The notes under the pieces: model-generated
Databases searched by the model: none
What the model was told of the DNA's origin: nothing
Seen by the model: the letters and a program-made list of their open reading frames with translations, nothing else
Origin: Anaerostipes caccae L1-92
GTDB lineage: Bacteria; Bacillota; Clostridia; Lachnospirales; Lachnospiraceae
Assembly: GCF_014467075.1 (NCBI RefSeq)
Contig: NZ_AP023027.1
Span: 457,001 to 521,000 of the forward strand
DNA length: 64,000 bases
Direction of reading: 5' to 3'
Shown: piece by piece, positions 35,756-43,688 of the stretch
Position numbering within the stretch: the stretch's first letter is position 1
How the letters are laid out: each line of letters starts with the position of its first letter
Program-made: the position numbers and the translations under genes

Positions 35756-35782
35756 AGACCCCGCATGCCTGCGGGGTCTTTC
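35756..35782 (+). terminator. Terminator downstream of repeat copy 2
   Basis: AGACCCCGCA (35756-35765) pairs perfectly with TGCGGGGTCT (35770-35779), followed by TTT. The run of T is short but the stem is very stable. Confidence 0.75.
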
Positions 35783-35916
35783 AATGAAAAGAGAGGATTA
35801 AAATATATATGAAAAACTATGTCTTAAGTATATCAGCTTTATGTGCGAATACAATGTATAGAAACTAAACAATTCTAAACATCCTATAAACAAATATTAA
35901 GGAAAACTTGTGATTC

Positions 35917-36396
35917 TTATGAAAGGATCGGGTGATTCCTGATATATTCTTCCATAATGTAAGCAGCACAGCCGACGATCTGTTCGCATGGGCGCTTCCG
36001 GTAATAGTCTTTTGTGCGCTCTTCCGGAACATAAGATTCTTTTTTTTGATCAAGTCCCAGCAATTCACGGCATACGATGGAACCGTTTAATTCTTCAAAT
36101 GAGCGGGCGAGTTCCTGAATCCGTTTGTAGTGCTCTGTCTTTGAGGAACGGTCTTTCGGTGAGTCGTATCCGTACAAAATTCCCGCAGTGAGAAACATAC
36201 CGCTGACAGAGCCGCATACTTCCCGGAGTCTTCCCATGCCTCCGCCAAAAGAAGAACTGAGCTTGAGGGCAGTGTGCCGGTCTATGCCGTACAGATCTTT
36301 GAAAGCCAGAAAAACTGACTGAGAACAGTTGTATCCTTCTTTAAATAAATTCATCGCCTTTTGGGCATATTGACTGGAAGTGAGATCAATGTTCAT
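35917..36396 (-). CDS. C_GCAxxG_C_C family redox-type protein
   Basis: 159-aa protein of the family named for its spaced cysteines. Seen here: GYNCSQSV (Cys24), GGGMGRLREVCGSVSGM, SIVCRELLG, and the C-terminal RPCEQIVGCAAYI. The family is common in anaerobes, often fused or adjacent to redox proteins, and is thought to bind a metal or cofactor through the cysteines. The exact reaction is unknown. ATG 36396 is preceded on the minus strand by AAGGAGCCCCCT. Transcribed toward the tail-fibre-like gene; no operon partner. Confidence 0.85.
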   Translation of the reverse strand: MNIDLTSSQYAQKAMNLFKEGYNCSQSVFLAFKDLYGIDRHTALKLSSSFGGGMGRLREVCGSVSGMFLTAGILYGYDSPKDRSSKTEHYKRIQELARSFEELNGSIVCRELLGLDQKKESYVPEERTKDYYRKRPCEQIVGCAAYIMEEYIRNHPILS

Positions 36397-36448
36397 AGGG
36401 GGCTCCTTTTCTTTTGTGCCGGTTCATACAGTTTTCATTTTACGAAAT

Positions 36449-36495
36449 AAAAAAACACCATCCCCAGCCCCAAACAAGCCAAAAATAGTGTTTTA
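36449..36495 (-). terminator. Terminator after tRNA-Lys
   Basis: On the minus strand AAAACAC (36495-36489) pairs with GTGTTTT (36457-36451), followed by a T-run (A-run at 36448-36455 on plus). It lies just downstream of the tRNA. Confidence 0.65.
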
Positions 36496-36496
36496 A

Positions 36497-36569
36497 TACG
36501 CGATGAGGGGCTCGAACCCTCGACACCCTGATTAAGAGTCAGGTGCTCTACCAACTGAGCTAATCACGC
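36497..36569 (-). tRNA. tRNA-Lys (anticodon CTT)
   Basis: The minus strand folds into a full cloverleaf. The acceptor stem GCGTGAT pairs with ATCGCGT (two G-U pairs). The D arm is AGCTCAGTTGGTAGAGC. The anticodon stem-loop CCTGA-CTCTTAA-TCAGG gives anticodon CTT, decoding AAG (Lys). The T arm is GAGGGTTCGAGCCCCTC. The discriminator is A, and CCA is not encoded. Confidence 0.95.
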
Positions 36570-36817
36570 TTATTTCATGATGCGCTGCATTTTCAACGCA
36601 AGAATTATTATATATGATGTTTTCCATAATTGCAAGTAAAAATTGAAAATTTTTTTGTATCTTTTTGTCGATGACAATAATAAATGTATTTGTGATGCAG
36701 AAGTCATTGAAAAGACCGGGTTCAAAAGGCGCCGGACCCTATACTTTTCTGTGTCTTTGTGCTAGAATAAAGCCAAAATTCGATTGTGACCTGAGGATAA
36801 TAGAAGGAGTGTAAGAA
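36570..36817. other. Non-coding region between tRNA-Lys and the AI-2E gene
   Basis: It should contain the tRNA promoter (minus) and that of the AI-2E gene (plus). I can only mark a TAGAAT-like -10 near 36762 for the latter. Apart from a weak GGGTTC/GGACCC pairing around 36718-36740 I see nothing else. Confidence 0.4.
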
Positions 36818-37981
36818 TTGAAAAACAATAAATTTGAATCCAATAAAAAATATTTTACCATATCGATTTATTCGATTGTTGTAATCCTTATCGGGTGTAT
36901 AATATTCCGCCTGGTCAATAACTGGGCGTCTACGGTCGGGATTCTCACGGATCTATGGAATACGATTTTCCCATTTTTTATTGGTTTTCTGATCGCATAT
37001 GTGATGAACCCTGTCGTTACCTTTTTTAACGAAAAAGTCTTTTCATCATTATTCGGTGAAAAACGAAAAAGATTATGCCGTGCATGTGCGATCCTCACTA
37101 CTTATATCATATTAGTCGGAGCACTAACGATCTGTCTGATCTTTATCGTACCTCAGCTTTATGACAGCATTAAGGAACTGTCCAGCCAGATTCCGGTCAT
37201 TTCAGACCAGATCATGGGACTGCTGGATCACTACAAGGAAAGCGGTTCCGGAGTATTCCCGGCCGAGCTGATGGAAACACTGGAGACCAAGAGTCTGCCG
37301 AAGCTGGTGCAGCTTTCCAATCAAATGCTCACAGAAGCCATTCCGATGCTGTACAATTTTTCGGTTTCATTTGTAAAATGGCTGTTTAATCTGTTTATTG
37401 CTTTCGTAGTGTCCATCTACATGACGGCCGATAAGCAATTATTGAAAAGTGCCTGCCGAAGACTTATTTTTGCAGTATTTCCTTATGATGCAGCGGTTCC
37501 GGTCATTCATGGGCTGAAAGAGTGCCATAATATTTTTTCCGGCTATATCATTGGAAAGTCACTGGATTCCCTCATTATCGGGTTCCTCTGCTTTTTGCTT
37601 ATGAGTCTTTTAAACCTGCCGTATACCGTGCTGATCAGCGTTATTGTCGGGGTAACCAATATGATTCCTTATTTTGGACCTTTTATCGGGGCCGTTCCGG
37701 GCGCATTTATTCTTTTTATTGTAAGCCCATATAAAACACTGATTTTTCTTGGAATGATCCTGGTGCTGCAGCAGTTCGACGGACTGGTGCTGGGACCGAA
37801 GATCCTCGGTAATTCTACGGGAGTCAGGCCGATCCTGATCCTCTTTTCCATTACAGTCGGAGGAGCGTATTTCGGACCTTTGGGTATGTTTTTAGGAGTG
37901 CCGTTTTTTGCGGTGGTCCAGTATCTGGTCAACAACTGGGTCAATTACAGATTATACAAAAAGAATCTGGATATCGAGTAG
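36818..37981 (+). CDS. AI-2E family transporter (PerM/YdbI type)
   Basis: Polytopic membrane protein, 387 aa, of the UPF0118/AI-2E exporter family. Visible segments include the first hairpin (about 12-60), a long amphipathic cytoplasmic region (about 110-185), and the C-terminal conserved block VGVTNMIPYFGPFIGAVPGA and GPKILGNSTGVRPILILFS. Some members export autoinducer-2, others act as Na+(Li+)/H+ antiporters, so the substrate is open. It starts with TTG at 36818 after AGAAGGAG. It is followed after 11 bp by the nitrilase gene. Confidence 0.88.
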   Translation: MKNNKFESNKKYFTISIYSIVVILIGCIIFRLVNNWASTVGILTDLWNTIFPFFIGFLIAYVMNPVVTFFNEKVFSSLFGEKRKRLCRACAILTTYIILVGALTICLIFIVPQLYDSIKELSSQIPVISDQIMGLLDHYKESGSGVFPAELMETLETKSLPKLVQLSNQMLTEAIPMLYNFSVSFVKWLFNLFIAFVVSIYMTADKQLLKSACRRLIFAVFPYDAAVPVIHGLKECHNIFSGYIIGKSLDSLIIGFLCFLLMSLLNLPYTVLISVIVGVTNMIPYFGPFIGAVPGAFILFIVSPYKTLIFLGMILVLQQFDGLVLGPKILGNSTGVRPILILFSITVGGAYFGPLGMFLGVPFFAVVQYLVNNWVNYRLYKKNLDIE

Positions 37982-37992
37982 GAGGCATATAT

Positions 37993-38811
37993 ATGAAATC
38001 CATTGCTGCCATTGCTCAGTGCAGAGCTTCACAGGAACCGGAAAAAAATCTCTGTAAGGCAGAATTCTTCTGCCGGGAAGCCAGGGAAGAAAGCGCATGC
38101 TTTGTCATATTCCCGGAGTATTTTATGACGTATTATCCTATAGAGGGAAGTGCTTACTATGAAAAAGCCCAGACTCTCGACGGACCCTTTGTACAGGGAA
38201 TGAAAAGACTGGCCGCAGCACATGGGCAGTGGATTTTATTTGGAATGAGCGAGAAGCCCGGCAGGGATTCAGGAGGGAAATGTTTCAATACGGCGGTCCT
38301 TTTAGACGACAGAGGTAATCTCTGCTCTGTTTACAGAAAGACTCATCTATTTGATGCATTTTCATGGAAAGAATCGGACAGTACGCTGCCCGGGGAAGTT
38401 CTGCATGAACCGGTGAATACACCGCTTGGAAAGGCAGGACTGGGAACCTGCTATGATCTCAGATTTCCGGAACCGGCCAGGATACAGGCACTGAAGGGTG
38501 CAGAGGTTCTGATCTATCCTTCAGCATGGGTAGACGGTCCGGATAAATTTATGCAGTGGGAGGCTCTGCTTCGTGCCAGGGCCATTGAGAATACAGTGTT
38601 TACGATTGGCTGCTGCCATTACAGTGAAGAACACTATATGGGCAGAAGTCTCGCCTTCGATCCCTCCGGCAGAAAGCTTGCAGAAGGGGAAGCAGGAGAG
38701 GAACTGATTGTCCTGCCGGTAGACACAGACCAGAGAGATGCCATTATACATCAGGTTCCGGTAATGAAAAACCGCCGGACAGATCTTTATGACATAAGGA
38801 CAGGAAAATGA
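37993..38811 (+). CDS. Carbon-nitrogen hydrolase (nitrilase superfamily, Nit/omega-amidase-like)
   Basis: Amidase of 272 aa with the complete catalytic triad Glu42 (IFPEYF), Lys116 (YRKTHLF) and Cys153 (GTCYDLRFPE). The DLRFPE following the cysteine and the C-terminal RRTDLYD match the Nit2/YafV-type omega-amidases that hydrolyse small alpha-keto amides or deaminated glutathione. GGAGGCATATAT precedes ATG 37993. Its last bases overlap the start of the LytTR gene, so these genes are likely co-transcribed. Confidence 0.87.
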   Translation: MKSIAAIAQCRASQEPEKNLCKAEFFCREAREESACFVIFPEYFMTYYPIEGSAYYEKAQTLDGPFVQGMKRLAAAHGQWILFGMSEKPGRDSGGKCFNTAVLLDDRGNLCSVYRKTHLFDAFSWKESDSTLPGEVLHEPVNTPLGKAGLGTCYDLRFPEPARIQALKGAEVLIYPSAWVDGPDKFMQWEALLRARAIENTVFTIGCCHYSEEHYMGRSLAFDPSGRKLAEGEAGEELIVLPVDTDQRDAIIHQVPVMKNRRTDLYDIRTGK

Positions 38812-39710
38812 AACTCAGTTTGGAAAAAATACTATATAATTCAGCATCAAACGGAACTTCTCTTCTGCATTTTGAATGCCGGAGTGATATCAGTGAACTT
38901 TTGCTGGAAACATTGACCAGTCTCTGTAAAGATGTTGGGGCTGTTCTCCAGAATGAAGGATACTATGACTATATGACCGTGAATTCCTATCTCAAATTAT
39001 TTGCGGGATTATCGGGTTCTGATGTCACACTGGATTCTGCAGTCCGCACCATGCAGCTTGATGGATTTCTTTACTGTAAGATAAAATCGCTGACACCTTC
39101 CCAAAAGTACCGAGTTTCATTGGCGAGGGAAATCATTATGGACCGGGATATCTTATTCCTTCAGGAACCTGTCCTCGGGACAGACAGAGATTCTGTACAG
39201 CCGATGATACAGTGGATCGAATCGTGTGGTGATCAGGGGAAAAAGGTTATTACTACTTCTCAGTCTTTAAAACATGTGTATATGCTTCCGGGAAGGCATT
39301 TTTTTGTGGATGAGGAGCATGCGGAAGAACTGCCGGAAAATATTTTTTCGAAACAAGAACAGAGCGGGCCTTATATGGCGGAAAAGATTCCGGCCAGGAT
39401 GGGTGATAAAATCCTGCTTTTTGATCCGGACGAGATCGATTATATTGAAAGCATGCAGGGAAAAAATTATCTGCACGTCAGACAGGACAGGTTCCAGTGT
39501 TCTATGACTATGGACGAACTCTGCAGCAAGCTGAAGAAATTTGGTTTTTTCAGGAGTCACCGTTCTTATATCGTCAACATGCAGAGAGTTTCGGAAGTTA
39601 TGAAATGGACAAAAAATTCTTATTCCCTCAGGATGAAAGGCGGGGAAGAGGAAAATATCCCTCTCAGCAAAGGAAGGATTGAAGAATTGAAGGAATATTA
39701 TGGATTTTAG
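38808..39710 (+). CDS. Degenerate ABC-ATPase domain fused to LytTR DNA-binding domain
   Basis: 300-aa regulator. Residues 1 to about 185 follow an ABC ATPase template: YDYMTVNSYLKLFAGLSG after the Q-loop position, a signature-like LTPSQKYRVSLAREIIMDRD, and Walker B-like ILFLQEP. However, no Walker A lysine loop exists (ECRSDISELLLETL is in its place), Walker B Asp is Gln, and the H-loop His is missing (TTSQSL). Residues from about 200 are a LytTR domain (ILLFDPDEIDYIESM, FFRSHRSYIVNM, LSKGRIEELK). It overlaps the nitrilase stop by 4 bp and precedes an ABC ATPase and permease. It probably regulates that transporter, perhaps by docking like an ATPase subunit; this is inference. Confidence 0.82.
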   Translation: MKLSLEKILYNSASNGTSLLHFECRSDISELLLETLTSLCKDVGAVLQNEGYYDYMTVNSYLKLFAGLSGSDVTLDSAVRTMQLDGFLYCKIKSLTPSQKYRVSLAREIIMDRDILFLQEPVLGTDRDSVQPMIQWIESCGDQGKKVITTSQSLKHVYMLPGRHFFVDEEHAEELPENIFSKQEQSGPYMAEKIPARMGDKILLFDPDEIDYIESMQGKNYLHVRQDRFQCSMTMDELCSKLKKFGFFRSHRSYIVNMQRVSEVMKWTKNSYSLRMKGGEEENIPLSKGRIEELKEYYGF

Positions 39711-39807
39711 GGGCTCTTTTCATGGACCTATATCTCCGTTCATCCGTTTTTCCTTGTGAAAACCGGGAGAATCCAATAAAATGCATGTATTACGAGGAGG
39801 TATTTAC

Positions 39808-40653
39808 ATGAATCAAGACTGCATAACAATGGAACATGTCGGCATTTCATTTCAGAAGAAAATGGCATTGGACGATGTGAATATCCGGGTATCGGAGGGA
39901 GAAATCTTTGGTTTTTTAGGGCCCAGCGGAGCCGGAAAAACAACGACGATCAAATTATTGAGTGCACAGCTTCGCCAGGACTGCGGTCAGATCTCTGTCA
40001 TGGGAATGGAACCGTTTGAAGATGTCAGCAGGCTGTATCAGAACATCGGAATTTTATCCGACAACAGCGGCTTTTATGAAAAAATGTCTGTGGAGGAAAA
40101 CCTTAAAATATTTTCTGAGATTTACAGGCTTCCGAAAACAAGAATTCCGGAGGTGCTTGATCAGCTTCATTTAACCGAGGACGGGAAGAAAAAGGCGGAG
40201 AAACTCTCAAGAGGAATGAAACAGAGGCTTTTGTTCGCCAGGGCGATCTTACATAAACCAAAGCTGCTCTTTTTGGATGAACCTACGGCCAATCTGGACC
40301 CATCTACAAGTGAGGATGTACACGATATCATCAAACAGCTGAACCGGGACGGAACGACTGTTTTTCTTACGACTCATGATATGGAGGAAGCAGACGAACT
40401 CTGCAGCAGAGTGGCATTCTTAAACGAAGGGGTCATCAAAGAGGTCGGAGTACCGGAAGAACTGAAGATCAAATATGCAAAAGACAGGGTGAAGATCCTT
40501 TACACGGACGGAACTGTAAAAGAAATTCCCAAGGATAAAACGGCTATAGCAGAGGAACTTTTAAGTGCAGACAAAGAGGTTGTGACGATCCATTCAGTGG
40601 AACCCGACTTGAAAACGATATTCTTGGACTTGACGGGGAGGGAATTAGCATGA
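39808..40653 (+). CDS. ABC transporter ATP-binding protein
   Basis: Intact ABC ATPase, 281 aa: Walker A GPSGAGKTT (38-46), signature LSRGMKQRLLFARA, Walker B LLFLDEPTANLD and H-loop TTHDMEE. The start is ATG 39808 with GAGGAGG 7 nt upstream; the ORF extends to 39781 without a ribosome binding site. Its stop overlaps the permease start by 4 bp. With the permease it resembles ABC-2 exporters of the drug, lantibiotic or bacteriocin-immunity type. The C-terminal part (about 210-281) is a short regulatory tail. Confidence 0.9.
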   Translation: MNQDCITMEHVGISFQKKMALDDVNIRVSEGEIFGFLGPSGAGKTTTIKLLSAQLRQDCGQISVMGMEPFEDVSRLYQNIGILSDNSGFYEKMSVEENLKIFSEIYRLPKTRIPEVLDQLHLTEDGKKKAEKLSRGMKQRLLFARAILHKPKLLFLDEPTANLDPSTSEDVHDIIKQLNRDGTTVFLTTHDMEEADELCSRVAFLNEGVIKEVGVPEELKIKYAKDRVKILYTDGTVKEIPKDKTAIAEELLSADKEVVTIHSVEPDLKTIFLDLTGRELA

Positions 40654-41381
40654 AATTAAGAGCGAGAATCATAAAAGCACTGATGAAAAAGGATTTCCGG
40701 ATGCTTGCGGGCAATAAAAATACTTTTTTTATTTTACTGCTTCCGATCTTATTCTGTGTCCTTTACACAAAGGTACTGCCGATCGGAAAAGAGACGGGGA
40801 TGTTATACCCCCTGCTTCTCTGTGAGGTGCTGAATCTGATCTGTGCGCCGATCTCACTGCTGAGCATGATGGTGGCGGAGGAAAAAGAGAAAAATACCCT
40901 GCGGACTTTGATCATGTCCGATGTCAGGGCTATGGAGTTTCTGGCCAGCAAGATGTTTGTTGTACTTTTATTGATGGAAGTGATCTCCGTGGCGAATTAT
41001 CTGCTGGTGGGACTTGATATGAAGTTTTTTGCGGGTTATATGCTCATCTCCACTTTGGCTTCGGTCGGTATCCTGTTTTTAGGTGCAGCTGTGGGAATTT
41101 TGTCTGAAAATCAGATGTCAACCGGAACGATTTCCACACCGCTGATGCTTCTGCTGATGCTGCCGCCGATGTTTGCCGGAATGAACAAGGTACTGGAAAA
41201 GATAGCATTTTGTCTTCCCACAAACGCCTTTATGGAGATTATGAACGGAGAATACCAAAATAAAGCTGCCTTTCTTTCCGGAGCCAATATGAAACACTAT
41301 GCGGTCTGCCTTGTATGGATCGTTATAGGCATTGCGGTGTTTAATATCGTCTACAAGAAAAGAGGGGTAGACAGCCAATAG
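40650..41381 (+). CDS. ABC-2 type transporter permease
   Basis: Membrane subunit with six predicted helices, 243 aa, translationally coupled to the ATPase gene (ATGA overlap). It shows ABC-2 features: an N-terminal cytoplasmic helix before TFFILLLPILFCVLY, a long first half containing MVAEEKEKNTLRTLIMSD, and a final helix near the C-terminus. The substrate is unknown. Operon context with a LytTR regulator suggests export of a peptide or antimicrobial. A candidate small RNA promoter begins just after it. Confidence 0.82.
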   Translation: MKLRARIIKALMKKDFRMLAGNKNTFFILLLPILFCVLYTKVLPIGKETGMLYPLLLCEVLNLICAPISLLSMMVAEEKEKNTLRTLIMSDVRAMEFLASKMFVVLLLMEVISVANYLLVGLDMKFFAGYMLISTLASVGILFLGAAVGILSENQMSTGTISTPLMLLLMLPPMFAGMNKVLEKIAFCLPTNAFMEIMNGEYQNKAAFLSGANMKHYAVCLVWIVIGIAVFNIVYKKRGVDSQ

Positions 41382-41417
41382 TTTATAATATGTTTAGAAT
41401 TGTTTATTTTCTATATA

Positions 41418-41445
41418 TTGTTTTTAAAGGAAAAGTTGTTATAAT
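41418..41445 (+). promoter_or_regulatory. Promoter of a candidate small RNA
   Basis: TTGTTT (41418-41423), a 16-bp spacer and TATAAT (41440-41445). There is no open reading frame of note before the terminator at 41529-41558. Confidence 0.55.
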
Positions 41446-41451
41446 GAAGAC

Positions 41452-41558
41452 ATAGTTTTTCATATATACTTAATCCTCTCTTTTTAAAAATGCTCTGCCG
41501 GTAACAGAGCACATATTGCAAGCAGGCAGGTGCCGGAAGAAATTCCGGCACCGTTTTT
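41452..41558 (+). ncRNA. Candidate small RNA of about 105 nt, unknown family
   Basis: It is bounded by a good promoter (41418-41445) and a strong terminator: GGTGCCGGAA (41529-41538) pairs perfectly with TTCCGGCACC (41543-41552) around a GAAA tetraloop, then GTTTTT. A second hairpin pairs GCTCTG with CAGAGC just upstream (about 41491-41509). I do not recognise the RNA. The signal-recognition-particle tetraloop motif and 6S-type bulge are absent. It may alternatively be a short untranslated transcript or the leader of a lost gene. Confidence 0.45.
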
Positions 41559-41561
41559 CTG

Positions 41562-41624
41562 AGTTTTTCTCCATTATCTCCAGTCGGCTCTGGAAAGGCC
41601 TCCTTCCGACAATGGAGAAAAACT
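41562..41624 (-). repeat. Divergent relative of the interspersed structured repeat, copy 4
   Basis: Perfect 14-bp arms 41562-41575 and 41611-41624. On the minus strand the interior contains GGAGGCCTTTCCAGAGCCGA, matching the GAGGCATTCTAAGAGCCGA core of copies 1-3 with small changes, while the arms differ in sequence but still pair. It lies head-to-head with copy 3. Confidence 0.6.
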
Positions 41625-41678
41625 ATCGCAGGTGGCACCTTTGATTTCTAAGCAGCCTGCTCCAGTAGATAATATGTC

Positions 41679-41739
41679 CATTTTCTACACGATTGGAGTG
41701 AGGCATTCTAAGAGCCGAACGGAAATCGTGTGGAAAATG
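41679..41739 (+). repeat. Interspersed 61-bp structured repeat, copy 3
   Basis: Arms 41679-41694 and 41724-41739 pair over 16 positions. Relative to copy 2, a T-A pair has become C-G on both arms (CACGATT with AATCGTG), a compensatory change, and one pair is G-U. The core is identical to copy 2. It ends 6 bp from the yjbQ stop, which is on the opposite strand. Confidence 0.85.
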
Positions 41740-41745
41740 TCATAC

Positions 41746-42156
41746 TTAACACTCAACAATTTTTATATAGAATCTCCGGTTTCTGGGTCCGTCGAATTCG
41801 CAGAAGTAGATGTCCTGCCAGATTCCGAGTACCGGTTTTCCGTCAGAGATGATGATTGTCTGTGACGGGCCGACGGTTGATGTCTTCAGGTGGGCATTGG
41901 AGTTACCCTCTGCGTGGCGGTAATTTTTGTCATGCAGTGGATATACCTTGTCAAGCCCGAAGAGCATATCGTGGACCACATCCGGGTCCGCATTTTCATT
42001 GACTGTGATCCCTGCCGTCGTGTGGGGAGAATGGATGACGGCGATGCCGTCTCTGATCCCAGAAATTCTCAGGTCTTCTTTCAGGAAGGAAGTGATTTTA
42101 ATCATATCTTCCCGTCCGGTGTGATTTAAATGATGTTCAAAAAAAGTCTGTTTCAT
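41746..42156 (-). CDS. yjbQ: YjbQ/UPF0047 family protein (secondary thiamine-phosphate synthase-like)
   Basis: 136-aa protein of the YjbQ family. It shows the conserved SPHTTAGITVNENADPDV with paired histidine and acidic residues, HAEGNSNAHLKTSTVGPS, and GIWQDIYFCEFDGPR. E. coli YjbQ has weak thiamine-phosphate synthase activity, but the physiological role is unsettled. ATG 42156 has AAGGAGAGATCAG upstream on the minus strand. It is a single gene flanked by repeat copy 3. Confidence 0.9.
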   Translation of the reverse strand: MKQTFFEHHLNHTGREDMIKITSFLKEDLRISGIRDGIAVIHSPHTTAGITVNENADPDVVHDMLFGLDKVYPLHDKNYRHAEGNSNAHLKTSTVGPSQTIIISDGKPVLGIWQDIYFCEFDGPRNRRFYIKIVEC

Positions 42157-42374
42157 CTGATCTCTCCTTTCTTTTATTCCCAGTATACCTCATCAGCCAG
42201 ACCATGCCAACTTGCTGCAGATCTCAAGTTTTTTCGATTCGATTATATTGTATTTTTTGGAATTTTCTGTCGTATATTCTTGTTCTGTGACAATATTTGT
42301 GATATTATGAATAAGGTTTAACGATAATATTACAGAAATCTTACAATAGAATGAGTTTCCGGAGGATAAGAGAG

Positions 42375-43598
42375 TTGAGGAACTATAAAAAATATATCAC
42401 AGTCTGGGCCATGGCATTGACTATGGCAGCAGCATCTGTGCCGGTTTCAGCGGCACCAAAAGAGGGCGGCAGAACAGAAGATATTCAGGAAGATATAGGG
42501 CAGAGAGAGACATTTCAGGTCAGGTTTGACGGAGCGGGCGGCACGGTGAGAGAGGCCGTGCGTCAGATGGAAGCAGGAGAACTTATTTCTGAGCCGGAGA
42601 CACCTGTCAGGGACGGATATGTATTTAAGGGCTGGAGTGATCAGAGCGGAGGACAGACGGGATACTGGAATTTCAGCGCCGATGAGATGCCTGAAAAAGA
42701 TCTGACCCTCACGGCTGTGTGGGAAAAGGAATATACGCTTGACCGTTCACAGGTGACTGTGGCAGTCTCTGCACAGGCAAAGGTGGGAGTCAGAGAATCT
42801 TCGTCTCCCAGGGCTGTGTGGAAGTCAGGTGACGAACGCATCGCAACTGTGGACAGCAGCGGAAATGTAAGAGGAAAAGCGGCGGGAAGGACTTATGTAC
42901 AGGCCGTAGTGGGCAGCCAGGTCGTGACAGCAGGCGTACAGGTTACAAATCCATATCTGTCAAAAAGCAGCGGAACTGTGGCAAAGAACCGGACTGCGAA
43001 AATACCGATCAGGGGGCTGAGTTCTACCAGCCAGACATCTGTCTCTGTGAGCGGCAGCAGGGCGAAAGCTTATATTCAGGACGATCAGCTGGTTATATAT
43101 CCAAAAAAGAAAGGCATAACCAAGTTTTATGTCAAGATAGACGGAAAACAGAAAACCTATAAGGCGGAGGTCACTTCCTATAAGGCGGTCAAAGCCATCG
43201 CGAAGGCAAAAAAAGCGAAGGGATGCCGATACAGCCAGCCAAGGAGAATGAGGAAGGGATATTATGACTGCAGTTCTCTGATCTGGCGCTGCTACAAGCC
43301 GTACGGCATACATTTCGGAAGCCGTTCTTACGCTCCGGTGGCGGCCAGTGAAGCCAAGTACATGAAGCGCCATAAAAAAGTCGTTTCTTATAAGAGGGTG
43401 AAGGCCAAAAAGCTTCTCCCGGGAGATGTGATCTTTTATTCCTACACAAGAAACGGGCGGTACCGGAATATTTCCCACGTGGCTTTGTACATAGGAAACG
43501 GCAGAATCATCCATGCGGCCAACCGAAGAGTAGGGGTTGTGGAGGCAAAATATAAGTACACCAAGTGCATCAAAATGATTGCACGTCCGGCTAAATAA
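42375..43598 (+). CDS. Secreted NlpC/P60 endopeptidase with Big-2-like and InlB-type repeat segments
   Basis: 407-aa exported cell-wall hydrolase. I take the start at TTG 42375, 9 nt after GGAGG; the ATG at 42351 lies upstream of that site. A signal peptide ends near VSAAPKEG. Then come a Listeria/Bacteroides-type repeat (about 40-110: VRFDGAGGTVREAV, GYVFKGWSD, LTAVWEK), two Big-2-like Ig domains (about 115-265), and the C-terminal NlpC/P60 domain with Cys299 (YYDCSSLIWRC) and His368 (ISHVALYIG). It likely cuts peptide stems of peptidoglycan. It lies upstream of sortase B and GH25 genes. Confidence 0.85.
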   Translation: MRNYKKYITVWAMALTMAAASVPVSAAPKEGGRTEDIQEDIGQRETFQVRFDGAGGTVREAVRQMEAGELISEPETPVRDGYVFKGWSDQSGGQTGYWNFSADEMPEKDLTLTAVWEKEYTLDRSQVTVAVSAQAKVGVRESSSPRAVWKSGDERIATVDSSGNVRGKAAGRTYVQAVVGSQVVTAGVQVTNPYLSKSSGTVAKNRTAKIPIRGLSSTSQTSVSVSGSRAKAYIQDDQLVIYPKKKGITKFYVKIDGKQKTYKAEVTSYKAVKAIAKAKKAKGCRYSQPRRMRKGYYDCSSLIWRCYKPYGIHFGSRSYAPVAASEAKYMKRHKKVVSYKRVKAKKLLPGDVIFYSYTRNGRYRNISHVALYIGNGRIIHAANRRVGVVEAKYKYTKCIKMIARPAK

Positions 43599-43608
43599 AT
43601 ATTAAGAA

Positions 43609-43648
43609 AAGAATCGGCTTTCTTTAAGGAAGACCGGTTCTTTTTGTG
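43609..43648 (+). terminator. Terminator after the NlpC/P60 gene
   Basis: AAGAATCGGCTTTC (43609-43622) pairs with GGAAGACCGGTTCTT (43628-43642) with G-U pairs, followed by TTTTTG. Confidence 0.65.
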
Positions 43649-43688
43649 TTATACTGATAAAAAATAAGGTTCAGGGGAGGGAAGCTGC

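Noticed and set aside
35865..36068. Small minus-strand frame overlapping the C_GCAxxG gene
   Set aside because: It lies in another frame of a well-supported gene and has no initiation signal.
41452..41558. Signal-recognition-particle or 6S RNA
   Set aside because: The GGAAG-type tetraloop with GGTCC/GCAGCC surroundings and the long 6S stem with central bubble are not present.
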